From Callorhinus ursinus (taxonomy: Eukaryota; Chordata; Mammalia; Carnivora; Otariidae), in NCBI RefSeq assembly GCF_003265705.1, contig NW_020312785.1:21526169-21590168 (forward strand): a stretch of DNA of 64,000 nucleotides, given 5' to 3'. Of the stretch, positions 34,946-47,590 are shown one piece after another; within the stretch, counting starts at the first letter, position 1, and each line of letters opens with the position of its first letter. Below the pieces are notes generated by a model, which was not told the DNA's origin, did not search any database, and saw only the letters and a program-made list of their open reading frames with translations. Position numbers and translations under genes: made by a program.

Positions 34946-36294
34946 ATGAATGAATGTATTCACCAGTGTTCGTCAAAAATGTTTCAGGGTTACTTAGTGT
35001 CTTCAGACTTCCTACTGATGTATCTTTTAAGGCACGAGTATCTCTTTTTGGTTTTTAATCATTTGGATTCTCCTTATTATGTCGGTTACTGAGATCAGCA
35101 CGGTGTGAACTATGTCTCTGGGTAGATCCCCTTTTTAGTCTCAACTGAGCCTTTCCATGCAATTGTTCTTATTTGACTCTTCCGAACAACAATTGGAGGA
35201 TAAAAATGACCATTTTCAACATCCATGATTCTGATTAAGCAGACTTATTTTGTCCTGTGGACTCTAGCTTCTACTCTCCACGTTGCCCCCTATATCACAC
35301 TTGAAAAAACATCATGTTTTCCTTTATGCTCTTTTCTAAGAATAAGGTTTTTGAGGAACATGTCATCTTCTGATTCCAGCTATATTCTACCTCTCTGATG
35401 AAATACATCTTTTCAATGAAAATCCTCAACTCAGTGAGTATATGATATGATGATAGCGTGATCAGCACTGATTCTGCTAGACTTTCCTTATTCCTCTCTT
35501 CCCTCAATTCTTTGCTTACCTTTCTGTTCAGACTTGAATTAGTGGTTCCTTGAGTAGATGATAAGAGAAATCATGGAAACACTGCACGATCTCTAGAAGT
35601 TTGCCTACTTTTCCACTGTCTGAAGAATCTTTTATTAAGCTGTGCTGAACACTTGGGAAATTTGGAGAAGATGCAGTTAGTTAATAAATTGTCTTATTCC
35701 TCTACTAGAGAGAAAAACGGGGTATTTAAGCCATATCATCAGACACTCTGCGCATCACCGGTTTTATGAATGAGATTTTCCTCACTAACTTTCACTAATA
35801 GTGCTGCTGAATATATCAGTAGATTTTAACCTACCATACCTTTTCTATGTTAAGTAACTCAAAACTTCCGTTTGCTGCTTGTTCAGAACCTTTCAAATGC
35901 TTCTCGTAATTTTTTCATGAGGACAAAGTTGTGCTTTTAAAAAAAATAATTATTATTCTTGCCCATTACTGAGAAATGCCTGTTGAATGCTAAATTGTAT
36001 CACTGGTGGGATAATTCCAATCTGGGAATTCAAACTAATTATTTCCCCATATCTTTTTAATTTGCCTTTTAGTTGTCAATTGTTTATCAGATATTGATGG
36101 TATAAAAATGTTTTAATGTGCTTGGCATCAATTGCCCAGCACTCAAATATGTTCACTGTAGATCAGCTTGAGCTTTTGAACACAGCTAGTATCTCCCTGA
36201 GAGACAGTATTATCATTTTTTCCCACATGACATAATATATGTTATCACAAGACAGTAAATGCTCAGGGTCTACACTACTGATTATTGTGTCTTA
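34946..36294. other. Unassigned interval
   Basis: No repeat recognised. A 70-codon minus-strand frame at 35295-35507 has no domain and no support. Confidence 0.5.
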
Positions 36295-36302
36295 AGCAAT
36301 GT

Positions 36303-36407
36303 ATGTATGTATGTATGTATGTATGTATGTATGTATTTATTGTTATATTCAATTAGCCAACATATAGTACATCATTGGTTTTTGGATGTAGTGTTCAACG
36401 ATTCATT
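36303..36407 (-). mobile_element. L1 3' stub with (GTAT)n tail
   Basis: On + it reads a (GTAT)n tract (36301-36337) followed by the inverted L1 terminus ATTCAATTAGCCAACATATA, GTACATCATTGGTTTTTGG and GTGTTCAACGATTCATT. The microsatellite occupies the place of the poly(A) tail and probably grew from it. A short target duplication, AGCAATGT, lies at 36295-36302 and 36408-36415. Confidence 0.88.
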
Positions 36408-36415
36408 AGCAATGT

Positions 36416-37987
36416 CTTTTTAACTTAAGTTTACCCCTATGATATGGACATTTTGAAATCCAGGTTATAAACAAATAGTCCTATTTTTAAAAGTTTTTTA
36501 ACATGTAGATATGATCAAAGAGTGTACTATCATCTGAATATTATAATATCCTTATATTTCCAAATTCTCATATTTTTTACACAGAAAAACCTGTTTTAAC
36601 TTTGTATTTATAAAACACCTTAAATGCTTCTAAGAACCAAAGAAAAAACATATGTGCTAATAAATGAAGAGCATCTTATTTGCCATGGACAGTTGCACTC
36701 CTCTTATGCATATTTGATGATAGTAATTTACTACCCCTCTCTTAGCCTCCAATGACCCTGTGGTAATATGGAATAATTTTAACAAGGAAGACAATCACAG
36801 GTCCATCAAAAGAATTTTGCCCTCATATTTTTATTCAGATCGTATATGTGACCTACATGTCAGTCCGTTAGAGAGCAAGAAGTTAATGGCTCAGATTTTG
36901 AATGAATGTTAATCTTTTCAGGCTCTGTGACACCATGACCTTTTTGAGTGTACCAAAATGGAACCTTCCCCTTCTGGAACTAGTAACCCATCCCCCAAGC
37001 ATACAGAGGTGGGAACGTACCAGATTTAGGTTTCATAGTTCACATTTCTCTAGCACGAGTTGTTGTTTTTAGTTTGAGCGCTAAGTATGCCAAATTGACA
37101 GTAAATTACTGAACAGTGAACAAAGCGGAAAATTGATAACCTCTATGTATCTTTACAACACAAATATACCTATTTAATAGATCTTTTTTGTCACTTGTTA
37201 TTTTTAAAAAATGCACTGTTGGCAGTATGGTATTTTGTTTTTTGCTCAGAGACAATACTTGCCTTACAACTTCTTTTACATTTATTCAGTAAAAAGAGTC
37301 ATATATAGTGTGACCATATAATTTATTGTCTGAATTGAGGGATATTGAGAAAGAAAGAGGAGCAGGTCTGCTAGAGTCAGGGTCATGGTGTAAGTCATGA
37401 TCATCTAGGCAGGCTGAGATACCTCCTGATCCTTTCCTTGTAAAACTCAGCCATCTGAAGCCAAAATGGACTTGAAATTACCCAAATGGGTAAAGGTGGC
37501 TCCATTCTGTACTATTACTTACTTGTCCTCTTTGTTCTAATGAGATTTTGATTCCTCTTTGTTCAATGAGCTATCTAAGAGTGGTGCATGAAAAAATTTC
37601 ATATGATTTCTGATGTATTATTAAATGTTCAATTCATGTAATTTGACATACTTAAGAAATAAATTGCTTTTCCATTTTTGTAGAATCGTAATTTAATCCC
37701 AGTAGAAATCGGATATTAATATGCGAAAAGATTCAAAACTAACTCCAAAATAAAATGTGTGTGTGTAGTCATTGGCATACAATAGCCATAGAATCATGGA
37801 AGTTGTCATAAACATGACATGGTAGCTCAAAAATTCTAGGACTCTTGGATTCCAGTTTCATGGCATCAGATTTAATAAAGGTATCCATCGCAATTATCTG
37901 CAATATAATTAGAGCACAAAATGTTCCCATATCCCCTGCTTCTGGAGATTACAAAGCAAGGGAAACTTGGATTTGCATTTAAATTTT
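36416..37987. other. Unassigned interval
   Basis: AT-rich with no recognisable gene or repeat. Confidence 0.5.
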
Positions 37988-38094
37988 TCATGTATTGAAA
38001 GTTAAAAGGCCCCGCCTCTTAATATCATTACATTGGTGTTAGGATCTCAACATATGAATATTGGGGGGATGCAAACATTCAGTCCATAATCCTC
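37988..38094 (-). mobile_element. MaLR LTR fragment
   Basis: AGGCCCCGCCTCTTAATATC, ATTACATTGGTGTTAGGATC and ATGCAAACATTCAGTCCATAA match the inverted 5' third of an MST/MLT1-type LTR. Confidence 0.8.
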
Positions 38095-38099
38095 ACTCT

Positions 38100-38721
38100 T
38101 TTCTTTTCAATTGTAGTATAAGTGACATAAAACACTTTATTACTTTCAGGTATAATATGTAATAATTTGACACTTTGACACTTTGGGTGTACTGCAAAAT
38201 AATCACCACAATGAGTCTAGTCACCATCTGTCACCATAAAAAGTTATAAAAACATTTTTTTCCTTACAATAACTTTCAAGATCCACTATTCCTACAACTT
38301 TCAAACATGCACTACAATCCAGTGACTTTAGTTACCACACTGTACACCACATCCTTGGGACCAATTCATTTTACAGTGGAATTCTGTACCACCCAAAACC
38401 CCACTTTGTTCTTCATTTTCATGAGTTTTGTTTGTTCATTTGTTTTATTTTTAAATTCCACATATAAGTGAGATCATATGGTATTTATCTTTCTCTGACT
38501 TATTTTGCTTAGCATAATTCCCTTAAGGTCCATTCATGTGTCACAAATGGCAACATTTCCTTTTTATGGCTAAGTAGTATTCCTTTGTATGTGTATAACA
38601 CACTTTCTTTATCCATTTATCCATCAATGGAATTTAGGTCATTTCCCTTTTTGGCTGTTGTAAATAATGCTGCAATGAACAGTGGTTTGTTTCCTTTAGG
38701 CCTTGGAATCTCCTAGATGTA
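38100..38721 (-). mobile_element. L1 3' UTR and ORF2 end, old copy
   Basis: Inverted L1: TAGTATAAGTGACATAAAAC, ATCCATTTATCCATCAATGG, TAGTATTCCTTTGTATGTG and GTAAATAATGCTGCAATGAA in the right order. ORF2-like sequence stops at about 38680 and is replaced by sequence also found near L1 5' ends, so most of the element between is missing. A younger SINEC splits it at 38737. Confidence 0.8.
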
Positions 38722-38736
38722 AGCCCCATTGGTTTT

Positions 38737-38886
38737 GAGAGAAAGAACACAAGCAGGGGGAGTGGGAGAGGGAGAAGCAGGCTTCCCATGGAGCAGGGAG
38801 CCTGATGCGGGGCTCGATCCCAGGACCCTGAGGTCATGACCTGAGCCGAAGGCAGATGCTTAATGACTGAGCCACCCAGGCGCCCC
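38737..38886 (-). mobile_element. SINEC without a poly(A) tail
   Basis: Head, B box and CT-rich body are present (GAGCCACCCAGGCGCCCC at the right). On the left the element starts at GAGAGAAAGAACACAAGCAG, with no TTTAAAGATTTTATTT tail. A perfect 15-bp target duplication, AGCCCCATTGGTTTT, still abuts both ends (38722-38736, 38887-38901). Either it inserted tailless or the tail was removed exactly to the duplication. Confidence 0.93.
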
Positions 38887-38901
38887 AGCCCCATTGGTTT
38901 T

Positions 38902-39245
38902 CAAAGCTAGACACTTTAGGGGATCATCTCTCCAGAGCTGGTCCCAAGGGTTGGGGTGCCTGCTATAAGGCACAAAACATTTGCTCCTTAGGGAGGAGCT
39001 CCTATTTTGAAATCCCTTCTGACTATGGTCCGCCGTGCCAAAAGTGGGATTCTGGGTGAGAAAATGTCTATCTCTGCTACCTGTCTTCATGTAGCCCTTT
39101 TATTCATTGCTGTGAGGAGCTATTCAGTTACTTTTCAGATATCTTTCAGAGGGGATTTCTCCACATATAGCTGTATATTCAATGTGTTCATAGGAGGAGG
39201 TGAGCTCAGGCTCTTCCTATGCCACCGTCTTGGACCAGCCCCAAC
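38902..39245 (-). mobile_element. Probable L1 5'-region fragment
   Basis: On the minus strand this begins with CAAGACGGTGGCATAGGAAG and CTGAGCTCACCTCCTCCTA, wording typical of the start of mammalian L1 elements. It continues to about 38690 beyond the SINEC. If it belongs with 38100-38680, the copy is an L1 with its middle deleted. The frames at 38860-39312 lie here. Confidence 0.55.
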
Positions 39246-40358
39246 ATCCACTTTTAATGAAAAAAAAAAAAACAGTTGTTTTTGTTATTGTTTGTTCCTG
39301 GTCAATAAATAATGAGAAATGTCTTTTCATTGGCCATATACTGGTGACTTATGTTGTGGTGGCCCTTATGGTCTCACCAACTTGGTCATCAAATGTAATC
39401 ATGCAAGAGAGTTTGCTACAATCTCAGAATATCCAGTAGAATGAATGGCTGTGTCAACTTCTGTAGTATAGTAGACACCTCACTATAGGCTTGTATCTAC
39501 CACCTGTGCCTATGCCATTACCAACTGAGTGAGAAAATTTCACTGCCATCTACACTCATCACTGAGTTCTCTGTCATTGTGAGCACACACTTAGGGAGAA
39601 ATCGGAGTTTCTTCACAATTGTATATAGGTTCTATTGTCCATGAAATTTCTACTGAAATACAGAAATGGCAGTAAATTGCTTGCATTAGGGGGTCCGAGG
39701 ATTGTACCTTGTCTTGTAGGGTGGATTCTATGTTAAGGTCAGCACAAGAGAACTAGTAGACACAGCAGGGTATTGGATACTAAGGGACTTTCCAAAGGAA
39801 TGAGGTAAAAAGCTTTGACATACAGTTTTCTCAGGAATCTTCCTAATCATGTATGCAGGGAATGCCTATTATTTGCACAGAAGTGTAATAAACAGGGGGT
39901 TTCTAAAATTAGAAATTTAGAAATAAATTTCTAAAATTAGACTCACTTGGGCTCTAATGAGAACACAGGCAGAGAAGCAGCATGAAACACTGTGCAGTGT
40001 CCTTATACCCCTGGTAGCTCACCCAGTTCCAAGTACCTGCCGCCTGGGCCAGGGGACTACTCTGGCCTGTTGCTCCTTAGGCTGGAATCATGCCTAGAAT
40101 CTCTGCTTTCTGTTTTTCCATTGCTCAAAACACCGTCTTGAGAAATCCCCATGTCAGCCTGATCAGACGTAGAAATTTACTAAAGAATGTAGATCAGTTT
40201 TAAAAATCCATATCCTCTTCACTGAGGGTAATTCTATATTTAAAAAAAATGTAAGACAGGAAACAAACTAACACAAGTGGTTCTGTTTGTAACATGCTCT
40301 TCTAGTCATTAATGTTGACGAAATACATCTTCGCAGTGTTCCAAATATCACTGCAACC

Positions 40359-40428
40359 GAGGGAAGGAAGGAAAGGAAGGAGAGAAAGAAAAGAAGGAAG
40401 GAAGACAGAAAAGGAGAGAGGGAGGGAG
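40359..40428 (+). repeat. Polypurine (GGAA)n-like tract
   Basis: Seventy bases of A and G with a single C (40406). Purine-rich sequence (GAAGGCGAAAAAGG, GAGAAGGGGAAGGAGAAGG) continues to about 40470. It is not a mirror repeat over its whole length, but parts could form triplex DNA. It explains opposed low-complexity frames at 40268-40598. Confidence 0.93.
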
Positions 40429-41494
40429 CATGAAGGCGAAAAAGGTAGAGAAGGGGAAGGAGAAGGCACAAAGAAGCACAGTGGAGAAAACTGCGTGACT
40501 TCAGTACACTGACCACATAAAACAACAGCCCGCCTGTTCAGACAGCTTTCAAAGTATGTTATCGTGCCACACAGATTCCTCAGCAGGAAGGAAGTCACAG
40601 AGGCTCGAAAACTCAGCTACCTTAAAATAAATTTATTAAACCATTTTTATCTTTATCCATGGGAAAGGAAAAATCCAAATCAGTTACCTTTGGGAAAATA
40701 TATTAAACTAATTTTTTTTTAACACCAACACAGCAGGGAAAGCCAAAATAAAACTGTGGCCAGAATATAAACGAACCCCACAGTGGGGAAAGAAGGGAGA
40801 CAAGAAAAAGACAAAAACAGTCCTATCATTAGAAAGAAGAAGAAGAAACAAAGTAGAGGTAACCTGGAAAATAACTGCAATTTTTCTAGTTCATGAAAAT
40901 TGCATGATTATGCTTTTAGGAGAAAATATTTATTCAGCATGTTGGTTTACATACACACATGCTATTCTGTGATGGTGATTGTGAGCTCGTATTCATAAAT
41001 TCCCTTTAATAAGCCATTCTTTTCATACCATTTCATGCCTTGCCAGTGCAACACTTATTTTATTTTGGAAATGTATGCATCTTGGTGTAATATCTCAGTT
41101 ATCATTATAAAAGTATCTCAACATAGTGTTTTCTTCACATAGCAATTGAAACTGTAGATTCAGGGTTGTACTTAGTGCTGACATTGAAAACTTCTGGGGG
41201 TGGTGGCGGGGGAGAAAGGGTCTGTTGTAGACCAAGAAGGAAATAATATATGTGAGCATTTTAGGCTGTATTAATGATGTATCAAAGATTATTGGCATAC
41301 ATATATAATAAAGACATTTGGCTGTAGGAGTACCTGCATAATACTAAACTACTAGACCTTTTTTTTTTTCATAAAGTCTAAACTGGTCCTGTTAATTGAC
41401 AACTGTGTTTTTATTTTCTCCAATTTTCTTATGTTTCGTTTTCAGGAATAGAAAATAATCCATATTGCTGTTCTTGAATTCAGTGTTTATATAT

Positions 41495-41683
41495 TTTTTT
41501 AAAGATTTTATTTATTTATTAGAGAGAGAGCGAGAGAGAAACAGCATGAGAGGGGAGAGGGTCAGAGGGAGAAGCAGACTCCCTGCTGAGCCGGGAGCCC
41601 GTTGTGGGACTCGATCCCAGGACTCCAGGATCACGTCCTGAGCCGAAGGCAGTCGCTTAACCAACTGAGCCACCCAGGTGCCC
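41495..41683 (-). mobile_element. SINEC, full length
   Basis: An inverted Can-SINE from TTTAAAGATTTTATTTATTT to GAGCCACCCAGGTGCCC. The target duplication CAGTGTTTATAT lies at 41481-41492 and 41684-41695. The B-box equivalent GGGACTCGATCCC is kept. Confidence 0.96.
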
Positions 41684-42125
41684 CAGTGTTTATATTTCTT
41701 TAGGAGAAATTCTGGTGGTATTTTTGTTATTCCACCTATTGGATCACTGGTAAAGAACCAGGATCATTAAAAAAAATCTATTCGATATATTATAAATTAT
41801 TTTATCATCAGCCTTCACTCTGCAATGATTCTGAATCATTTTCTCTTTGATTTGTCACCTGTTATCTAATTGACTTAACACTGTTTCATGATATATGAAC
41901 CCGTAGCATTTGATATTCTACTGAATGATGTAAATATATGCCAGAATTGATGGGATAAATCTGCAACTAAATAAGTTGTCATCATCTCATAAAGAACTAG
42001 TCTCTATGGTTAGCAAGAATTCACAGTGGTTCTACATAATGCTGTTATAATGTTTAGATAATTTCGATGTTAATACTTCAGTGGCTTGATGTAGACATAA
42101 ATTCTTACATATGGGATGGTCTGTG

Positions 42126-42497
42126 TCTTAGTTGTGCAGGCTGTTAAAACAAAGAACCATTGACTGGATTGCTCATAAACAACAGAAACTTATTTCACAC
42201 AGTTTTGGAGGCCGGATGTTTGAGATCAGGATGCCAGCATGGTCAAGTTCTAGTGAGGGCTGTCTTCCAAGATACAGACTGCTGACTCTCTTGTATCCTC
42301 ACATGGCAAAAGCAAAGAGAGGAAGCAAGCCCTCTCCTGGCTCTTATAAGGGCACTAATCCCATTCATGAGGGCTCCACCCTCATGACCTCATCTTGTCC
42401 TAATTACCTCCCAATAGTCCCACCTCTTAAAATCATCACATTGGGGGTTAGGATTTCAACAAATTTTGGGGGAACCCAAACAATCCAGAACAGCCTA
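42126..42497 (-). mobile_element. ERVL-MaLR LTR, solo
   Basis: CAGGCTGTTAAAACAAAGAA, CAACAGAAACTTATTTCACA, TCTTGTATCCTCACATGGCA, AAGGGCACTAATCCCATTCA, CACATTGGGGGTTAGGATTT and CAATCCAGAACAGCC are in inverted MST/MLT1 order. The 139-codon + frame (42132-42551) is antisense to the LTR and not a gene. This copy is less decayed than the one at 10518. Confidence 0.9.
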
Positions 42498-45400
42498 CTT
42501 AATATGGATTATTGTTTAGATTTTTCCTGCATGATAGGTACCCATCTATAATTTCTAGCCTCATAAATTAAACATGATCATTATCATATACTCAAAACAG
42601 TTTCAAGATGGGTATAGCCTATACAGCCACAATTTTTCATCCAAAACCCTTGCAGACAAGGGTTTTCAAGTTCAGAAGTTTCCAGAATCTGGGGCTATAA
42701 TGGTATACATATACTAGATGTGATAAAACATGCATATGGGGTTCTATATGAGCACCTGATAATCAAAGATGGTAATATCCAGCAAAACAATGGATGTTTA
42801 CAGTCAAGGAAATATGGTATTTTGAACTTGATTTTAAATCATTTTCTGATTAGAACTGATAGACAATATATTCTTAAAATAAGACATAGTGATCTTTAAA
42901 GGTTTATTTTATGTAGTCACCATCAGTTGTAAGAACATTATTTTATATACCATTGAAAAAGAAAAGGTCCTTCAACTCACCTGTTACCTAATGCTTGTTT
43001 TTTAAAGAAGCCTTTTATTTTTGGAGTTTTAGCTTTACAGAGCCCCCCGTTTCTTAGACATTAAAATTATTTTTGTACATTTAGTGACAGAGCTCTTGGA
43101 CACTGTAGATATGGCTTCTAAATTATGTATTTTGTTCATGCTTATGTAAAAGCAAAATAAATGGTTTGAGGCATTTCCCCCCAAAAGATGGATGTTTATA
43201 AAGTACAAAATATAATGACTTTATGTAACTTCTTTTCAGTTGAGGTCACACCTTAATGCTGAATTAGTTTGGGTCAGTCTAGTATTTGTTATAAAGTGAA
43301 TTACATGGAAAATTATATCAGTTTTCAGAGATGTTTGGATTTGGGAAATATGGATTATGAATTGTGGGTATTGAACGTTCTGGTGGATATGCATGGAAAA
43401 GGGGGTTGCTTATTGTATACTTGTGATTTAGCAACAGGTTAAGAAAATTTACCTTCACTATATCATATAATCATCAAATCAAATCCTCAAAGACATGTAT
43501 GAATAATTATATCTGAATAAGTTATTTCAAAAGTGAAGCCTCTACCCCAACCCCTGGAAACCAAGTTCTAGCCCTAAATCCTTTCTGTCTGCCATTACAG
43601 CTACTCCATGCTTCTGAGAACATTCTCACTTGGTTGTATTCCTTTTATATTTATTAGGGTACCCAGAACCACATTAAGATTCCAATAAATACTCAGTAAA
43701 TATCAACTGTTTGGTAACTAGCTATAGCCATTGGGTAGTTCTGGGCTTTTATGGAATTATGTTTACTCCAGTCCAGTTTTATTTAGACCCACAGGGTCAG
43801 TAAGCCAAACTTTAAACAACAAAGTTCTTGGTGACTTAATTTAAGTATCACTTTTTACAAACTGTTAATGCAGTTGTAACATGTATAAAATGGAGAGAAT
43901 AAGCATATAAAAGAACCTATAAAAGTCCAGATATGTTTAAGTAAATTTATACATAAACTTAATGGGATATATGGACAGTAATGAATGACATATATATCTA
44001 GAGCTCTTTAAAATGAAATAATTATTAAAGACATGAAAAATAAAGAAAGCACACTAACCCTCTAAAGGATTTCAAAAGGCACATGACTTTGAAAGTAAAA
44101 TCAGCTTATTGGTTTATGACTCAAGTATTTTTATTAATTTTTACTTAGAATTTTATATTAATTTCCACTTTTCACCTATTTACTAAGCTTTTTCAGAGCT
44201 CCCTCTACTGTTCAAATGTGAACATACCTATTGAAATTTACTGAAGAAGGCAATCTGGCTTAGAAACATGCATCCTGCTGAAGATATATTTATAATTTGA
44301 GCAGGAATAATATCTTCAGTCAAAAATGTGAATTTCACTCTATGCCCATTGAAAGCCATCTATCTAATTTTATAGCCCTGTTCCTCAAAAAATAAAAATC
44401 TATTTGTTGTAAAATACATGGATTTATAAATATGCTCATTTCAGAATTCTACCCCTGTCCCCAGTTTATCAGTAAATAACTTCTTTTCTTGATCAATTTG
44501 TATGACAAAACTCCTTGTAAAGAATATAATGAGAAACATCCTAAAGTTTACATAGTGGAAATTAAAGACTTAAAATATTTGCTTCATAACTCCAGAAGGT
44601 GAGCAATATACCATGTTTGCATAAATGATGTGAAATTATGTAAGGTCTTTTCATCTTTAGAATATTTGAAGACTCACAGTTCCTGAGTGAGTTAAACAAA
44701 TGTTAAATATCCAGGTTTATGAAAAAGAAACCCAGAAATACTAATACAGCATTAAATCCACAAAAGAAATGTTATCAAAGGCAAATTTTCATGTTCTTAA
44801 TCAAATTAGATGTTATGAGACAGAGTTTTCCTTATCAGAATTAATATAGTGAGTGGGAATGTTTCCTATTATTGGGGTAATGTATAAATTTCAGATTGCT
44901 CCTTACTTAAAACTATAGAATTTTCCAAAATATGATTAAATCATAAACACTAAAATATGAAGTCATAAAATATATTTTCAATAAAATACCAATAGTAGCT
45001 ATGGGACTTGGAGATTTTTTGTACCAAGAAACAAAATGGTAATTTTGTAATGGTAATTAATTCCTTGAGATACAATTATTGAGGTGCAAGGCCCCAATTA
45101 AGATAACGGTAGAGTTTATTAATTCAATAATTCAAAAGACAAAGTACAATATGGTAAAACTTAACAGTTAAGAATATACGTTAAGTACATATTTTTCTAA
45201 TGAACTCATATTTAACATTACATAATTAATTAATTAGGAAGTACCAGGAAATTTTAAGTGAAATTATATCAGTTTATAGACAGAATAAGTAATTTATAGC
45301 TGCTATCTCTATTTTAGGGACAGGAAAAATAATAATTTTTTTCACATTTCAGAAGACTAATATTCTTTAAATCAGCAGTGAATGTCATTTATATATTCTT

Positions 45401-45559
45401 AAGATTTTTGAAAGCCCAGAGATATAGTTCTATCCTGCAAAATACAGTCATAGAAATGTTATAGACCTTAAGAAGTGATATTGTAGACTCTGGGTATTTA
45501 ATCGACATGTTTTAAGCGAAATAAAATGGTAGAAGTTGGGGTGTGTGAACACCTATTTA
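42498..45559. other. 3-kb AT-rich interval without clear transposons
   Basis: I recognise no young insertion, and no ATG-started frame of 60 codons occurs. A 3'-UTR-like stretch with AAATAAATGG near 43155 and an L2-like end near 43660-43710 are weak resemblances only. Confidence 0.5.
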
Positions 45560-45795
45560 TCTAGCAAATGCTCATGTGCCAAATACTGCCTTAAACAATT
45601 TATATACATACAAATAGAAACTTACTGAAACCTCATAACAGGTAAGTACTATCATTAGCCTCCTTTTATAGGTAAGAATACTAAAACATAGGGAATTAAA
45701 AAAAAAAACCCTCATAACTAGAAGTTAGAGAAGCTGATATATAAACCTGGGCATGTAGCTTCAGAATTTATGCCTTCAAGCACATTATTATGCTC
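45560..45795 (-). mobile_element. MIR-like fossil
   Basis: CATGTGCCAAATACTGCCTTA, GAAACCTCATAACAGGTAAG, CTCCTTTTATAGGTAAGAAT and TATATAAACCTGGGCATGTAG are in inverted MIR order, with an A run inserted in the middle. Confidence 0.7.
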
Positions 45796-46604
45796 ACATC
45801 TTTTTAGTTCTACCAGGGAAAAGGTAGATTTTTTTTGTTAAATCAAGAGGCTGGAATTGGATCAGTGTGAACTCTGGGGTTTGGTCCTGGTGCTAACCAG
45901 AGGAAGATAAGAAATGCACTATTTTTCATCCCCCCCAACCCCGTTTTAGTTAAAATCCCATTTACTTGAACAATGTGCTTAAACAATACATAGGAAGTTT
46001 AGTCTGGTGTCTAAAATGTGCATGGGTGTTCTCACCGACCACCTATTGGTATCCTTATGTAAATTCTTAGTGTCCTCAAAAAGTGCAAAATTTTGTGGGG
46101 TACAGAGGAAGACAAAATTTTATGTATTAATAGGTACACACATTTCAGCACAAAGACTCCATAACTTTCTCTGAATCACAGATTGATATATGATCCAAAA
46201 TGGTTAAGAATCACAAAAAGCAAATTCTTGCTCTTTAAGGGGAGATTGCAAAGAGCATCTTCATCCACTTACTTGATTCTATAACTTTGTCTGCCTATCC
46301 TTAGGGCACACCAAAGTGTGTTGTTCTTTGAACACAATATATATACCACTTTAGAATTCAAAATCCGAGCTGCTTTCCCAGGTCCTTCCCCACCGACTAC
46401 CTTACCCTCCCTTTGTCCTTTCGCTCTTGGATCCCAGTCTCTTTATTTGTGCAGGAGGATTCCAAAAGCCTCATGGTTTGGTGGTCCCAGTGGGGGGTGA
46501 GGGGCTGAGTGTTTGTGTTAAATATTAAAGTAATTTATTTAGTTTAGCACCTCATGTTGCCTGGGGTGGGGGGAGGGTGGAAAGAAGTATTAACTGTTCC
46601 TTTT

Positions 46605-46770
46605 GTGTAGTTCAAAGGCTATGGCTTGGAAATCAAACAAATCTGGATGAAGATCTCCCTTCTTTTGTGTATCAACTATGTGATTTGGGTAATTTGCCTA
46701 ATATCTTTAAGACTCAGTTCTTCTACCATCTGGGTATGATAATAGCTACTTACGTGGGTGATGTTGACAA
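46605..46770 (+). mobile_element. MIR fossil
   Basis: TTGGAAATCAAACAAATCTGG, TCAACTATGTGATTTGGGTA, AAGACTCAGTTCTTCTACCA and ATAATAGCTACTTACGTGGG follow sense MIR order. The 65-codon frame here is incidental. Confidence 0.8.
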
Positions 46771-47219
46771 ATAATTATCTAGATGTGCCCTTTTGAAGTT
46801 CTACCAAGCATCATCAAACACTTCACTTGAGAGTCAGCTGATGTCCTAGGGAATTGTAACTTTGATTTAATGTTGATTAGAGCCAGACTGTAAAGTTAGA
46901 TGTTAACTTTTAGAAGATAGGTAAGTAACACATGATTTCTGTCCACCAGAAACGATAACCCCAAAGGTTACATTTTTATCGCCTTATAGGCGGTTAACCA
47001 ACTTTGTATCTAATATTGCAACATTATTCCTGGGATTTTTTTTTTTTTTCCCTACTGACTTTATGTTCCTCTGAAAGGGCTTTGTCATCTTGCTACTTCC
47101 CTGATTAATTCATTTATATATAGATATATACTACAGGAGCTCATCATATATATTTTTTCAAGAGTCATGTTTTAAACTGTATATACTTGAATGTAAGGAG
47201 CTACGTAAGTAAAATTATT

Positions 47220-47590
47220 TGGTTACTTCATTCCCTGGGCACTTTTTGAAATAATTCCCTGGACACATGGAAATACTCTTGCTCTCTTCACACATAAAAT
47301 GCCCTTTATAAGCTTTTCCTCATCCTCCTTGGCTTAGTTTTAAATGTTTTCTCCTTCAAGAAGTCTTAACTAATTCCACAAATCAGAAGTGACTGGTCTC
47401 TGTGTTCCCACAGCATTTTCTTTGTCATTGAAATTAATCATGGTTATTTGTGTATATGTCTTCACTCCCCTGATGAACTATAGTATATTTGAGAGCAGAG
47501 ATTGTATCTTATTCATCATTTACCACACACCATTCCCTACACTGTGCTTTGTCGTAGCAAGTATAGAACAATAACTATTTGTTTATTAGA
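47220..47590 (+). mobile_element. L2 LINE 3' end
   Basis: CTTCAAGAAGTCTTAACTAA, GGTCTCTGTGTTCCCACAGC, GAGAGCAGAGATTGTATCTT and ACACTGTGCTTTGTCGTAGC are in the order of the L2 C-terminal coding end and 3' untranslated region. The 61-codon frame at 47389 lies in it. Confidence 0.75.

Noticed and set aside
38634..38894. 86-codon minus frame with a convincing start
   Set aside because: It reads through the SINEC and old L1 sequence; SINE heads often give RLGGSV- or MAQLVE-like peptides.
42132..42551. 139-codon + strand frame
   Set aside because: It lies almost wholly antisense within a solo MaLR LTR, with no splice or domain evidence.
43020..43180. 3'-UTR-like stretch with AAATAAATGG
   Set aside because: No coding sequence upstream, no A tail and no target duplication, so a retrocopy cannot be supported.
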